Positions 36,265 to 45,178 of a DNA stretch of 64,000 nucleotides are shown here, piece after piece. A program made the position numbers and the translations under genes. The stretch is from Novosphingobium barchaimii LL02. Lineage in GTDB: Bacteria > Pseudomonadota > Alphaproteobacteria > Sphingomonadales > Sphingomonadaceae. The notes under the pieces are model-generated. The model ran no database searches. It saw nothing but the letters and a program-made list of their open reading frames with translations, and was not told the origin of the DNA. The number at the start of each line of letters is the position of its first letter. Position 1 is the first letter of the stretch. The DNA lies in assembly GCF_001046635.1 (NCBI RefSeq), contig NZ_KQ130459.1:86001-150000 (forward strand). Reading direction: 5' to 3'.

Positions 36265-37116
36265 ATGGACGTCGTGGCTGAACACAGGGTCGAAGCGGGG
36301 ACCGGCTATCGGCTAATCACGGTGGAGAAGCTCAACCCCACGATCGGCGCCTATGTGAGCGGCGTCGACCTGACCCAGCCATTCGGCGAGGACGTGGCCG
36401 ACGAACTGCGCCGCGCGCTGGCGGAAAACCTGGCGATCTTCCTGCGTGACCAGCCGATTGATTTCGCGGCGCACCGCCGCCTCGCCGCCGTGTTCGGAGA
36501 GGCGCATGTCGCCCCCAGCACCAAGCCGTGGCGGGTGCCCGGCTTCGACGAAATCACCAGGATGCACGCGGACGAGAACTCCACTTACGTTGCGGGCGAG
36601 GACTGGCATTCGGACATGAGCGCCGACCCCGAGCCGCCGATGGGTTCGCTGCTCTACCTCCACACGATCCCGCCGCTGGGCGGCGACACCGTGTTCGCCA
36701 GCATGTATGCGGCGTGGGATGCGCTGTCAGACCGGATGAAGGCGCAGCTTGAAGGGCTGAGCGCGGTCCACGATGCGGTTAAGGCGTTCGGCGGACTCGT
36801 GCCCAAGGGCCAGGCATTGCCGTGCACTTCGCATCCGGTCGTGCGTATCCATCCGGTGACGGGGCGCAAGGCGCTTTACGTCAATCGCGGCTATACCACG
36901 CGGATCGAAGGCATTTCCGAACGGGAGAGCGAGGCTCTGCTCGGCTTCCTGTTCGAGCACGTGCAAAGCCCAATGTTCCAGTGCCGCTTCACCTGGAGCC
37001 CGCACGCAATCGCCATCTGGGACAACCGCTGCGGCCAGCACATGGCGATCTGGGACTATTTCCCGCAGGTACGCTCGGGCTACCGCATCCAGGTCAAGGG
37101 CGAGAAGCCGGTTTGA
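36265..37116 (+). CDS. TauD/TfdA-family Fe(II)/2-oxoglutarate dioxygenase (copy 1)
   Basis: A 283-residue enzyme with the complete facial triad: His115 and Asp117 in EDWHSDMS and His259 in DNRCGQHMAIWDYFPQVRSGYR, whose following arginines bind 2-oxoglutarate. Such enzymes hydroxylate next to sulfonate, ether or amine groups and release the side group. AGGAGG at 36254-36259 precedes ATG 36265. A close paralogue lies at 54777-55592, also beside an amidohydrolase, so this pair is part of a duplicated module. It converges on the MFS gene across a perfect hairpin. Confidence 0.9.
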   Translation: MDVVAEHRVEAGTGYRLITVEKLNPTIGAYVSGVDLTQPFGEDVADELRRALAENLAIFLRDQPIDFAAHRRLAAVFGEAHVAPSTKPWRVPGFDEITRMHADENSTYVAGEDWHSDMSADPEPPMGSLLYLHTIPPLGGDTVFASMYAAWDALSDRMKAQLEGLSAVHDAVKAFGGLVPKGQALPCTSHPVVRIHPVTGRKALYVNRGYTTRIEGISERESEALLGFLFEHVQSPMFQCRFTWSPHAIAIWDNRCGQHMAIWDYFPQVRSGYRIQVKGEKPV

Positions 37117-37125
37117 ATGCTCCGT

Positions 37126-37150
37126 CGTCCCGGACGCAGGGTCCGGGACG
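37126..37150. terminator. Bidirectional hairpin between convergent genes
   Basis: CGTCCCGGAC (37126-37135) and GTCCGGGACG (37141-37150) form a perfect 10-base stem with a five-base loop between the TfdA and MFS stops. No T-run. Confidence 0.5.
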
Positions 37151-37153
37151 CTA

Positions 37154-38398
37154 TCAGCTTTCGGCCACCAGCGTTCCCTGAAACCGCGCCTTTGCGGCAG
37201 GCTTGCGCAGCACCGCCACCACGCAGAACAGCACCGCGCTAAGCGCCGCCAGCCCGAAGAATACGCCCGAGAAGCTCCCCGTCTGATCCTTGATCGCCCC
37301 GCCCAGCGCCGGGCCCAGCGCGGCGGAAGTCGAGACCGCCATCATGATCGAGTACAGTTCAAGCGAGGCTTTCTGGCCGAAATATTCCTGCAGCAGCATC
37401 ACCGTGCTGACGTAGCTGAATCCCAGTCCACCGCCGAAGGCGATCATCCACAGGATCAGCACCAGCGGACCGTCGGCCACCGCCAGCAGCGCGGCTGAGA
37501 AGCCCAGGCATCCCAGCGAGAACATCGTCAGCGCGCGCGGGCTGGTCTTTTCTCCCGCCACGCCCGCCAGCGCAGAGCCGATCGCGCAGACCAGCGCCGA
37601 AAGGCTGATCATCTGCGAAGCGCGGCCTTCGCCGATGCCGTGTTCCAGCAGATGCTGGTAGGCGAAACTGTGCGTGGTGGTATTGATGGCGAGGCAGGCG
37701 GTATAAGCGAAAACGATCACCCAGAACTGCACCGTGCCCAGCGCCGCGCGCACGGTCCACGCGGCCGGGCCGTCGACCGCCTGGGTGTGCTGTTCGGGGC
37801 CGGGCAGGCGCAGTCGGCTGGCGGCGATGGTGCTGAAGCCGCCGATCACCACGGCTGCCACCGCGAACAGCAGCCAGTAGCTGCGCCAGCCCATGCCGCC
37901 GCTTTGCAGACCGTAGTACATCATCGGCCCGGCCACCGCGCCAAGATTGCCGATGGTGAAGTACAGCCCCAGCACCGTCGAGCGGCGGCGGAATGTGCTG
38001 GACAGGACATGGACCGCAGGCACCGTGCCGCAAAAGCAGTAGCCCACGCCCAGCAGCGTCGTGCCCAGGTAATAGGTCATCACCCCGGTCGAGGCGTAAA
38101 GCAGCCCAAACCCGGCAAAGAGGATCACCGTACCCGTCAGCAGCGTGCGCCCCACGCCCAGCTTGCGGATCGTCCAGGCCGGCGCCAGGCTGATGATCCC
38201 GCAGGCGGTGCCCAGCAGGGTGAAGCCGAAGCCCGCCTGCGCCCACGACATGCCGAATTCCTGCACCATCGAGGGGATCACCATCCCCAGCGAGTTGAAG
38301 GTGCCCGCCGAAAGCAGAAAGTACATCAGGCACAGTGCCTGCAGCACGATGTAGACGAGCAGCCGGGTGTTCATCGGGGCTTTCAAGGGCATGGTCAT
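37154..38398 (-). CDS. MFS transporter (operon end)
   Basis: A 414-residue major facilitator with twelve predicted spans; the first half contains NSLGMVIPSMVQEFGMSWAQAG and LGLYFTIGNLGAVAGPMMYYG. Oxalate/formate-antiporter or metabolite-symporter-like; substrate is unknown. ATG 38398 is used; the open frame runs 41 codons further into the gap and the upstream gene. It follows the amidohydrolase gene after 43 bases and is the last gene of the LLM-isochorismatase-amidohydrolase-MFS operon, so it probably imports the operon's substrate. Confidence 0.82.
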   Translation of the reverse strand: MTMPLKAPMNTRLLVYIVLQALCLMYFLLSAGTFNSLGMVIPSMVQEFGMSWAQAGFGFTLLGTACGIISLAPAWTIRKLGVGRTLLTGTVILFAGFGLLYASTGVMTYYLGTTLLGVGYCFCGTVPAVHVLSSTFRRRSTVLGLYFTIGNLGAVAGPMMYYGLQSGGMGWRSYWLLFAVAAVVIGGFSTIAASRLRLPGPEQHTQAVDGPAAWTVRAALGTVQFWVIVFAYTACLAINTTTHSFAYQHLLEHGIGEGRASQMISLSALVCAIGSALAGVAGEKTSPRALTMFSLGCLGFSAALLAVADGPLVLILWMIAFGGGLGFSYVSTVMLLQEYFGQKASLELYSIMMAVSTSAALGPALGGAIKDQTGSFSGVFFGLAALSAVLFCVVAVLRKPAAKARFQGTLVAES

Positions 38399-38441
38399 GG
38401 CGTGATCCCCAGCGGGATTGAAGAGGAACTGGCGGCCGTGC

Positions 38442-39842
38442 TCATAGCACCGGCCACCGGCAGGGAACGGTCTTTCCGGCGCGCGCGAGGAGCGCCGGGG
38501 CGGCGGCTTCCACTTCGGCAAGGATTTGCTCCTCGTCGATGGTGGTCGCGCGGTAATTGTCTACCAGACGCCGTCCGTCGACCCAGACCGAGTGGACGCC
38601 GCGTCCGTCAGCCGACCAGACCAGCTGGTTGACCACGTTGAGCAGCGGCGTCCATTCCGGGCGCTGGCGGTCGTGAGCGACGAAGTCGGCCTTCTTGCCC
38701 GGCTCCAGGCTGCCGATCAGGTGGCTCATCCGCGCGCCGGCAGCGCCGTTCACGGTGGCGAATTCCAGCACGTCATAGGCCGAGAACAGGCTGGAATCGC
38801 GCCGCGCGTCCTTGAACAGCCCGGCGGTGACGTACATCGCGCGCATCATGTCGGCGGCGTTGCCGTTGTTGTTGCCATCCGTGCCCAGCTGGATCGGCAC
38901 CCCCGCTGCCATCATTTCCGGGAAAAGCCCCGAGTGGGTGGCCCCGTAAGCGCCCTTCATCGCCGTCATCGGGCAATGGGTTACGTGAGTGCCGGTGCTG
39001 GCGAGCAGGCCGACTTCCTCGGCATCGAGGAAGATCGCATGGGTCAGCGACAGATGATCTCCGAGCGCTTCGATGTCGGCAAGGTGGGCGATGGGCCGCT
39101 TGCCGGTCATGGCGAGGTAGAATTCGGGGTCCTGCGGGTCCGGGCTCATGTGCGCGGTGACGCCGGCGCCGTGGTCCCTGGCGAGGCTGGTGGCCGCGCG
39201 CCACAACTCGTCCGTGGCAGTGGAGTGGCCGACCAGCGCGGGCCACGCCGCCAGCAGCGGATCACCGGCGCAGGAATAGCGCTCCACCTCGCGCTGCAGG
39301 GTGTCGATGGCCTTCGCGGTCAGCGCGGCCTGGTTCTCGGCCGGATCGAAGGCGCGGTCCTGTGCCCACTGGCCGATGCGCCCGCGAATGCCGGTTTCGG
39401 CAAGGCCGTCATGGACCGCGTGAAGGTCGAGAATGGTGCCGGCCTCGACGAAGCAGGTGGTGCCGGTACGCAGCATTTCCAGCGCGGCGAAGCGGGCGGA
39501 AAGGCGCTCCTCCTCCGGCGTCTGGGCCAAGTCGATGGGGATCAGCCAGCCCATCACGTTGGTTTCCCAGTCCGCATCGTCAGGCACGGCGCCGCGCGTC
39601 AATGGCTCGCCGGTGGTGTGGACGTGGCAGTTGACGAAGCCGGGCGTGAGCACGAATCGCGAGCCGTCGATGACCTCGCGGGGGCTGACTGCGGCCTCGA
39701 TCTCGGCGGTGGGCCCTACCGCGTGGATTCGGTCGCCGATCACGGCAAGGGCGCCGTCGCGGTAGATGCGCCGCTCGGCGTCCATGGTGACGATCCACGC
39801 GCCGCGGATCAGCAGGTCGACCGGAACCGGATCACTGGGCAT
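38442..39842 (-). CDS. Amidohydrolase (AtzA/TrzA/cytosine-deaminase-like), copy 1
   Basis: A 466-residue metal-dependent deaminase or hydrolase. Metal ligands expected for this subgroup are present: His73 and His75 in GFVNCHVHT, His231 in TAHMSP, His268 in LTHAIF and Asp322 in LGTDGNNN. The start at 39842 overlaps the isochorismatase stop (TGATG). Family members deaminate or dechlorinate triazines, guanine or cytosine. About half the residues, including HMSP, TGTHVTHCP and QLVWSADGRGVHSVWVDG, are shared with the gene at 53383, showing a paralogous pair. Confidence 0.88.
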   Translation of the reverse strand: MPSDPVPVDLLIRGAWIVTMDAERRIYRDGALAVIGDRIHAVGPTAEIEAAVSPREVIDGSRFVLTPGFVNCHVHTTGEPLTRGAVPDDADWETNVMGWLIPIDLAQTPEEERLSARFAALEMLRTGTTCFVEAGTILDLHAVHDGLAETGIRGRIGQWAQDRAFDPAENQAALTAKAIDTLQREVERYSCAGDPLLAAWPALVGHSTATDELWRAATSLARDHGAGVTAHMSPDPQDPEFYLAMTGKRPIAHLADIEALGDHLSLTHAIFLDAEEVGLLASTGTHVTHCPMTAMKGAYGATHSGLFPEMMAAGVPIQLGTDGNNNGNAADMMRAMYVTAGLFKDARRDSSLFSAYDVLEFATVNGAAGARMSHLIGSLEPGKKADFVAHDRQRPEWTPLLNVVNQLVWSADGRGVHSVWVDGRRLVDNYRATTIDEEQILAEVEAAAPALLARAGKTVPCRWPVL

Positions 39843-40480
39843 CACGCCGACCATGCCGCCACCACAGCGTCGGTCGTCACCAGCAGCGAGGTATGTTCGT
39901 TGAGCGCGGTCAGAGTGTGGACGTGCAGCGCCTCGTCGAAGCTGGCGCAGGCGTCGGACACCACGAAGGTATGGAAATCGCGGTGGAAGGCGTCGCGCGT
40001 AGTGGAATCGACGCAGCAGTCGGTTGTGAGGCCGGTCATCACCAGCGTGTCGATCCCGCGCGCGCGCAGTTGTTCCTCGAAATCGGTGCCGTGGAAGCTG
40101 GAATAGGCCAGCTTGCTCACCTCGATGTCGCCCGGCTCGGGGGCGACGCGGTAATAGTCCTCGCCGCCGCTGCCAATGCGGCAGATGCCCTCGCTGCCCG
40201 GCGTGCCGCGGCGGGTCATCCAGGTTTTCAGCGCATTGGAATCGGTTTCGGGCCGGGTCATCACGCGCATGAAGCCTACCGTGGCCCCGGCCTTGCGCGC
40301 GGCGATGATGAGGGCCTCGATCCTGTCGATCGCCGCTTCGGCGGGGGACATGTCGGTGCCGTAGCGGCCGATCAGCCCCTCGGGAGAGGCGAAGTCCACC
40401 TGCACGTCGACTACGATCAGGGCGGTGCGCTGCGGGGCGATCATCTCGCCCGGCTGGGCGACGTGGGGTAGATCAGCCAT
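39842..40480 (-). CDS. Isochorismatase-like cysteine hydrolase (RutB-like)
   Basis: A 212-residue hydrolase with a full triad: Asp25 in VVDVQVDF, Lys123 in SKLAYSSF, and Cys156 in TDCCVDSTTRDAF. Relatives include RutB (ureidoacrylate amidohydrolase), biuret hydrolase and N-carbamoylsarcosine amidase. It overlaps the upstream RutA-like gene by eight bases and the downstream amidohydrolase by one, indicating coupled translation. In this context it would hydrolyse the ureide or amide released by the monooxygenase. Confidence 0.9.
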   Translation of the reverse strand: MADLPHVAQPGEMIAPQRTALIVVDVQVDFASPEGLIGRYGTDMSPAEAAIDRIEALIIAARKAGATVGFMRVMTRPETDSNALKTWMTRRGTPGSEGICRIGSGGEDYYRVAPEPGDIEVSKLAYSSFHGTDFEEQLRARGIDTLVMTGLTTDCCVDSTTRDAFHRDFHTFVVSDACASFDEALHVHTLTALNEHTSLLVTTDAVVAAWSA

Positions 40481-41609
40481 TCGTGGTCTCCACTGCCGCC
40501 ATCTGCGCGGGGAAGCGCTCGCGCAGCACCGGCAGCACCTTCTCGCCGAAGACCGGCAACGATGCGTGATAGTCGGGGAAGATCAGCATCAGCCCGTCGA
40601 GCGAGGTTTTCTCGAAGATCGCACTCAGCCGTTCGATCACCGTTTCGGGCGTGCCAAGCACATGCGGGGTCATGAAGGTGGAGCGGGCCTTCTGGGTAAA
40701 GGCGTTTTCCTTGCCGATCTCGCTATCGAGAAAGCCGTAAGCGCGCATCATGCCGTGCAGGGCGCCTTCGTCGAACCCGGCGCGAAAGTGCGCGGCGGTT
40801 TCCTCGGCTTGCGCGTCGGTCTCGCCGAAGACCACGGTCATCATCGAATATGTGCGGATCTTCGCGCCGAGCGCGGCGGCGCCGGCCTTGGCATCGGCGC
40901 TGGCCTTGGCCAGTTCCTCGACGTTGCCGCCCGATAGGAACAGGGCGTCCATTTCATTGGCGGTGAACTCGATCCCGACTTTTGACGTGCCGGCGCAGAC
41001 CAGGAACGGCGGGCTGGCGGGCTTGGGGTCGGAAATGCAGTCGTCGAGGGTGAAATACTTGCCGTGGCTGGTGACCGACGGCTGGGTCCACAGTGCCTTG
41101 ATGGCCTGTATCCATTCGGTGGCGAGGACGTAGCGTTCGTCGTGGTCAACGCCTTCGGGCCATGCGCCCATCTGCGAAAATTCGCCCTTGTAGGCGCCGG
41201 TCACGACGTTGAGCCCGGCGCGGCCGTGGCTGATCTGGTCAAGCGTGGCGATCATCTTGGCGGTGACGGCGGGGTTCTGCAGGATCGTATGGACCGTGGC
41301 CCAGACCTTCACACGGCTGGTCGCCTGCGCAAGACCCGCCATCATCATCGGCGAATCCAGACTGGCGCGCCAGTGCTCGGTCTCGCCGCCATAGCCCCGG
41401 TATTTCGCCATCGCCATGATGAAGTCCAGACCGATATCCTCGGCCAGCTTCGCGGCTTTCAGGTTGTAGTCGTAGGAGCCGTCGAGCGTGGGGGCGTTCT
41501 TCGAGAGGATCCAGCCGCCGTTCGCCATCGGCATGAAAATGCCGAGGTCCCGCCCGCCGGTGTCGGACGGCAGGCCGAATGTTGCCGGTCTCGGTTGGCT
41601 CGTGCTCAT
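40473..41609 (-). CDS. RutA-like LLM flavin-dependent monooxygenase (second, divergent copy)
   Basis: A 378-residue luciferase-like monooxygenase. The layout matches RutA and SsuD-type enzymes: DLGIFMPMANGGWILS, IMAMAKYRGYGGETEHW, and LNVVTGAYKGEFSQMGAWPEG. Compared with the gene at 9491, GNNGWLIS has become ANGGWILS and the active-site loop differs, so substrate probably differs. AGGGGAG precedes ATG 41609. It leads a four-gene operon with a RutB-like hydrolase, an amidohydrolase and an MFS carrier, and is divergent from an SDR gene. Confidence 0.88.
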   Translation of the reverse strand: MSTSQPRPATFGLPSDTGGRDLGIFMPMANGGWILSKNAPTLDGSYDYNLKAAKLAEDIGLDFIMAMAKYRGYGGETEHWRASLDSPMMMAGLAQATSRVKVWATVHTILQNPAVTAKMIATLDQISHGRAGLNVVTGAYKGEFSQMGAWPEGVDHDERYVLATEWIQAIKALWTQPSVTSHGKYFTLDDCISDPKPASPPFLVCAGTSKVGIEFTANEMDALFLSGGNVEELAKASADAKAGAAALGAKIRTYSMMTVVFGETDAQAEETAAHFRAGFDEGALHGMMRAYGFLDSEIGKENAFTQKARSTFMTPHVLGTPETVIERLSAIFEKTSLDGLMLIFPDYHASLPVFGEKVLPVLRERFPAQMAAVETTNG

Positions 41610-41789
41610 GTGGCTCCCCTGAATAGCCGCGTCGTTGCTGGGTGGAGGCTAGAATGGGGTGTGCGCGCGATCTTGTCACCCTGCGCCCGCGCTCTTGTCG
41701 TATGGTCAAGATGCCGGGCGCGGGCGGTAAAGATGTGGCGGGGCAGGGCGCGGTAGGCCACACCGCATCAGGCACGAGGGAGATCGAAC

Positions 41790-42614
41790 GTGAGCAACTG
41801 GTTCATCACAGGCGTAAGCACCGGCCTTGGCCGCGCGATCGCGCGCGCGGCGCTGGCAGCGGGGGATACCGTCGTCGGCACGGTGCGCAGCGCTGATGCG
41901 GCCGCCTCGTTCGAGGCGCTTGGCGAGCGCGCCATCGGCATGGTGCTGGACGTGACTGATGCGGAGGCCGTCACCGCCGTGGTCGATGCGGCCGAGGCGC
42001 GGACCGGCGGGCTGGACTTCATCGTCAACAATGCCGGTCTTGGCTATACCGGCGCGATCGAGGAAACCCCGATCGCGGACGCCAAGGCGCTGTTCGACGT
42101 CAATGTATGGGGCGCGCTGGCGGTTATTCAGGCGGCCTTGCCGCACCTTCGCAGCCGAAAGGCGGGGCATATCGTCAATGTCGGCTCGATCAGCGGCATG
42201 GCCTGCTGGAACGGCACCGGCATTTACGGCGCCACCAAGTTCGCGCTGGACTGCATCGGGCGCACGCTGGCGCAGGAGGTGAACCCGCTGGGCATCAAGG
42301 TGACAAATGTGGCGCCGGGCGGAATGCGTACCGAGTTCGCCGCCTCGCACTTGCTGGGGGCCGAGCCAAGCATCGCCGATTATGCCGGGACCGCGCATGT
42401 CGCCCGCGAGGTGCTGACCGGACACCACGGCGAGGAGCCGAGCGATCCCGACCTCATTGCAGCGGCGATCCTGACTGCGGTGACGTCGAGCGAGCCGCCG
42501 CTGGTACTGCTGCTGGGCACTGATGCGCTGGGCTATGCCACGCGCGAGTTCGCGATGCTGGGCGAGCAGTTCGAGACGTGGAAGCACCTGACGACATCGG
42601 TTGGGGCGGCGTAA
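41790..42614 (+). CDS. Short-chain dehydrogenase/reductase
   Basis: A 274-residue classical SDR. TGVSTGLGRAIA is the cofactor motif, NNAGLGYTG the structural motif, with VGSISG and YGATKFALD supplying Ser, Tyr and Lys. GTG 41790 is the start, with GAGGGAG at 41776-41782. It is divergent from the RutA-like operon; the ~180-base gap is likely a shared control region. Role unknown; may reduce or oxidise an intermediate of the same pathway. Confidence 0.88.
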   Translation: MSNWFITGVSTGLGRAIARAALAAGDTVVGTVRSADAAASFEALGERAIGMVLDVTDAEAVTAVVDAAEARTGGLDFIVNNAGLGYTGAIEETPIADAKALFDVNVWGALAVIQAALPHLRSRKAGHIVNVGSISGMACWNGTGIYGATKFALDCIGRTLAQEVNPLGIKVTNVAPGGMRTEFAASHLLGAEPSIADYAGTAHVAREVLTGHHGEEPSDPDLIAAAILTAVTSSEPPLVLLLGTDALGYATREFAMLGEQFETWKHLTTSVGAA

Positions 42615-42637
42615 GGGGGCTGCCCTGAGCTACACGC

Positions 42638-42777
42638 ATCGTCACCCTGAACTTGTTTCAGGGTCCATTGCGTCGCATATCCTGCGCGATAGTCGGCAAA
42701 CCGCCGGGGCGGCTGGTGAAGCAACACCTCGGTCAACGGCGCCTGATGGACCCTGAAACAAGTTCAGGGTGACGATG
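42638..42777. repeat. Perfect 31-base inverted repeat pair
   Basis: The arm at 42638-42668 and its exact complement at 42747-42777 share the core CCTGAACTTGTTTCAGGGTC. Each arm is itself a small palindrome. The spacer of 78 bases is not conserved with anything visible. The pair sits between convergent genes and matches a word I know as widespread in sphingomonad genomes. Confidence 0.85.
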
Positions 42778-42812
42778 TCTGGAGGGAGGCATGGTGTGTT
42801 CGCGAAAAGCAA

Positions 42813-45140
42813 TCAGGATGAGAACAGGCTTTTCCTGATAACCGCGTGCACGCCCCAGTTGCCGTTCGCCACCTGGCTGATCCCGAAGTCCACACCCACC
42901 GACAGCAGCGAGATCGCCTCGTCCTCGGTGAAATCGCGCAAGGTCATCAGGAACCGGCGGGCCTTGCGGAACGCATCGCGCATGGCGGCGTCGATGGAGC
43001 TTTGCTTGTAGACTTCGCTCTGCGCGCTGGCGCCGAGTTCCTTGAGGTAATCGGGGTGGGAGAAGCCCAGGATCACCCATTCGTCGGGCGTCTCGATCAT
43101 CGGATAGTCGATGCCGCGGATGTATTTGCGGCTGGTCTTGGCCGGGTGAAGAATAACCTGGATCACCGCCGTCATCGAACATTCGATGGCGGTGCCGCAC
43201 AGTTCGCTATCGCCCTGGCTGGCGTGGGGATCACCCATCGACAGCAGCCCGCCCGGCACGCCCACGGGAAGAAAGCAGCTGGCGCCCTTGCCCAGCCGCC
43301 AGTTGTCGATGTTGCCGCCGAAGTTGGCGGGCGGAACGGAGTCTATCAGTTCAGAATGGGCCGGGGCCAGCGCGATCACGCCGAAGTGCGGGCGCACCGG
43401 GATCGTCACGTCGCGCAGGACATCGAAGTTGCGGGTGATCGTCTCTGGATCTACCGGGACGCCGGGATAGTCGTAGCGATCGTGGACCACGCCCGAAGGG
43501 TCGGTCTGCGGGGTCCAGCGATAGGAGTACACCGCCTGCGCCGTGGCCCGGCCGGGTTCGTCGTCCATTTCGTAGATGGTGATGACCTCGCGGTCCTTGG
43601 GTTCGGTCAGCAGGTCCTTATAGTGAAAGCCCCAGTACGCGGCGACGTTGCTGCCGAACGAGCGGCCCGCGAAGCGCGGGTTCTGGCTGGGGCGGGCTTC
43701 CATGTCGAGGATGCGTACTTCGATCACGTCGCCGGGGCGAGCGCCCTCCACCGCGATCGGGCCGGTGCAGATATGCACGCCGAACCCCTCGCCGGGGCCG
43801 CGACCCAAGGCAGATGCGTCGAATGGACCGGCACCGCGGCGTTCAACCGCCTTGCCCTCGGCGGTCCAGTGGAACACCGCTTCGGCGCCCGCATCGCCCT
43901 CGATCATACGCTCGGCATCGTCGTTGGCGTGGTGGGTGAGGGTTTCGATGGTGACATAGTCGCCCGAGCGCACTTCCAGCGCCGGGCTTAGCGAGCGGCT
44001 GAAATAGCCCCAGTGAATGGTATCGGGCCGGGCGGGCAGGAAATGGTGACGGCGGGTGCGCGCTGCGTCGTCCAGCGCGGGCAGGGCATCCGCGCCGGGC
44101 AGTACGCCTTCGAGTACGCTCGCGGGCTCGCGGTTTTCCAGCCGCACGTCGCGGGCCTTTTCCGGGCGGCCGCGCCGGGGTGCTTCGGCGGATGTGCCCA
44201 CGGATTCGGGTGACTTGCGATATTCGCGCGGGCTCATCCCGTACTGCTCGCGAAAGGCGCGGGAGAACGAGGCGCTGTCGTTGAAGCCCCACTGGAACAG
44301 GATTTCCGAAATCGAACGCTGCGCGTGCAACGGGCTGCCAAGGTCCAGCCGGCAGCGTTCCAGCCTGCGCAGTTTGACGTAGTGGCCGAAACTTTCGCCG
44401 TGCTGCTCGAACAGCTTTTGCAGATAGCGCGGCGAGATATTGTGCTCCGACGCGATCTGGTGGGTGTTCAAATTGGGGTCGGAGAGGCGCATCTCGATCG
44501 ACTGGAACACCCGCTCCAGGATCGCGGCGCGTCCGCCCGCCGCGCCGCCCAGCGCCTTGGCGGGCGCGCGGTCCAGCAGGGTGGCGGCGATCATCTCGGG
44601 CAGGGCCAGTTCGACCGGGCGGATCTGGTCGTCCGAAATGTCGAGAATGGTGTCGGCGACGGTGCGCAGCAGGCTGGACATCATGCGGCCAACGGCAGTG
44701 TCGGCGATGAGGTCGCTGATCTGTGTCGGCAGCTGCGAGCGCGATTTGAGCGCCGGCAGGCTGTGCGGCACCTTGACGATGAGCAGTCGGAAATCGCCCT
44801 CGGCGGTGATCCGGCAGCGGGTGTCGCCGCCGCCGTAAACCATGTCGCCCTCGCCGATCTCGACCACCGCATCGCCGCTGGTGGCGGTAAGGCGGCCTTC
44901 CAGCAGGAGGACGAGCCAGAAACAGCGCGCCTCCTGCCGGAAATCCAGGGTCAGCGCCTGCGCCGTGCCGGTGCAGCGGATGAACTGAATCTTCTGGCCG
45001 CTGGTGAAGCTGACGAGGTCTCCGTAGATGTCCTCGTCGCCGCCATCCAGTTCGAGGCTGACGCGCTGCAGTGCAAAACGCCAGGCTTCCAGGCGCTGGT
45101 CGTGCGGATAGGCATTGGTCGTCAATCGCACGCCGGTCAT
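42813..45140 (-). CDS. Fusion of AraC-family regulator and FmdA-type acetamidase/formamidase
   Basis: A 775-residue single frame without interruption. Residues ~15-195 form an AraC-type sensing domain. Residues ~206-310 carry a complete AraC DNA-binding domain (IASEHNISPRYLQKLFEQHG and GFNDSASFSRAFREQYGMSPREYR). A ~55-residue basic, Pro-rich linker follows. Residues ~366-770 are an FmdA_AmdA acetamidase/formamidase domain with DTIHWGYF, GDVIEVRILD, GGNIDNW, SMGDPHASQGDSELCGTAIEC. A free-standing FmdA paralogue is at 47347. ATG 45140 has AAGGG ten bases upstream. The protein could bind DNA and hydrolyse, or only sense, an amide such as formamide. It follows the Rieske gene in the same direction. 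Confidence 0.85.
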   Translation of the reverse strand: MTGVRLTTNAYPHDQRLEAWRFALQRVSLELDGGDEDIYGDLVSFTSGQKIQFIRCTGTAQALTLDFRQEARCFWLVLLLEGRLTATSGDAVVEIGEGDMVYGGGDTRCRITAEGDFRLLIVKVPHSLPALKSRSQLPTQISDLIADTAVGRMMSSLLRTVADTILDISDDQIRPVELALPEMIAATLLDRAPAKALGGAAGGRAAILERVFQSIEMRLSDPNLNTHQIASEHNISPRYLQKLFEQHGESFGHYVKLRRLERCRLDLGSPLHAQRSISEILFQWGFNDSASFSRAFREQYGMSPREYRKSPESVGTSAEAPRRGRPEKARDVRLENREPASVLEGVLPGADALPALDDAARTRRHHFLPARPDTIHWGYFSRSLSPALEVRSGDYVTIETLTHHANDDAERMIEGDAGAEAVFHWTAEGKAVERRGAGPFDASALGRGPGEGFGVHICTGPIAVEGARPGDVIEVRILDMEARPSQNPRFAGRSFGSNVAAYWGFHYKDLLTEPKDREVITIYEMDDEPGRATAQAVYSYRWTPQTDPSGVVHDRYDYPGVPVDPETITRNFDVLRDVTIPVRPHFGVIALAPAHSELIDSVPPANFGGNIDNWRLGKGASCFLPVGVPGGLLSMGDPHASQGDSELCGTAIECSMTAVIQVILHPAKTSRKYIRGIDYPMIETPDEWVILGFSHPDYLKELGASAQSEVYKQSSIDAAMRDAFRKARRFLMTLRDFTEDEAISLLSVGVDFGISQVANGNWGVHAVIRKSLFSS

Positions 45141-45178
45141 GCCGGATTACCCTTGTTATTTAACCCTGAATACAAAGC

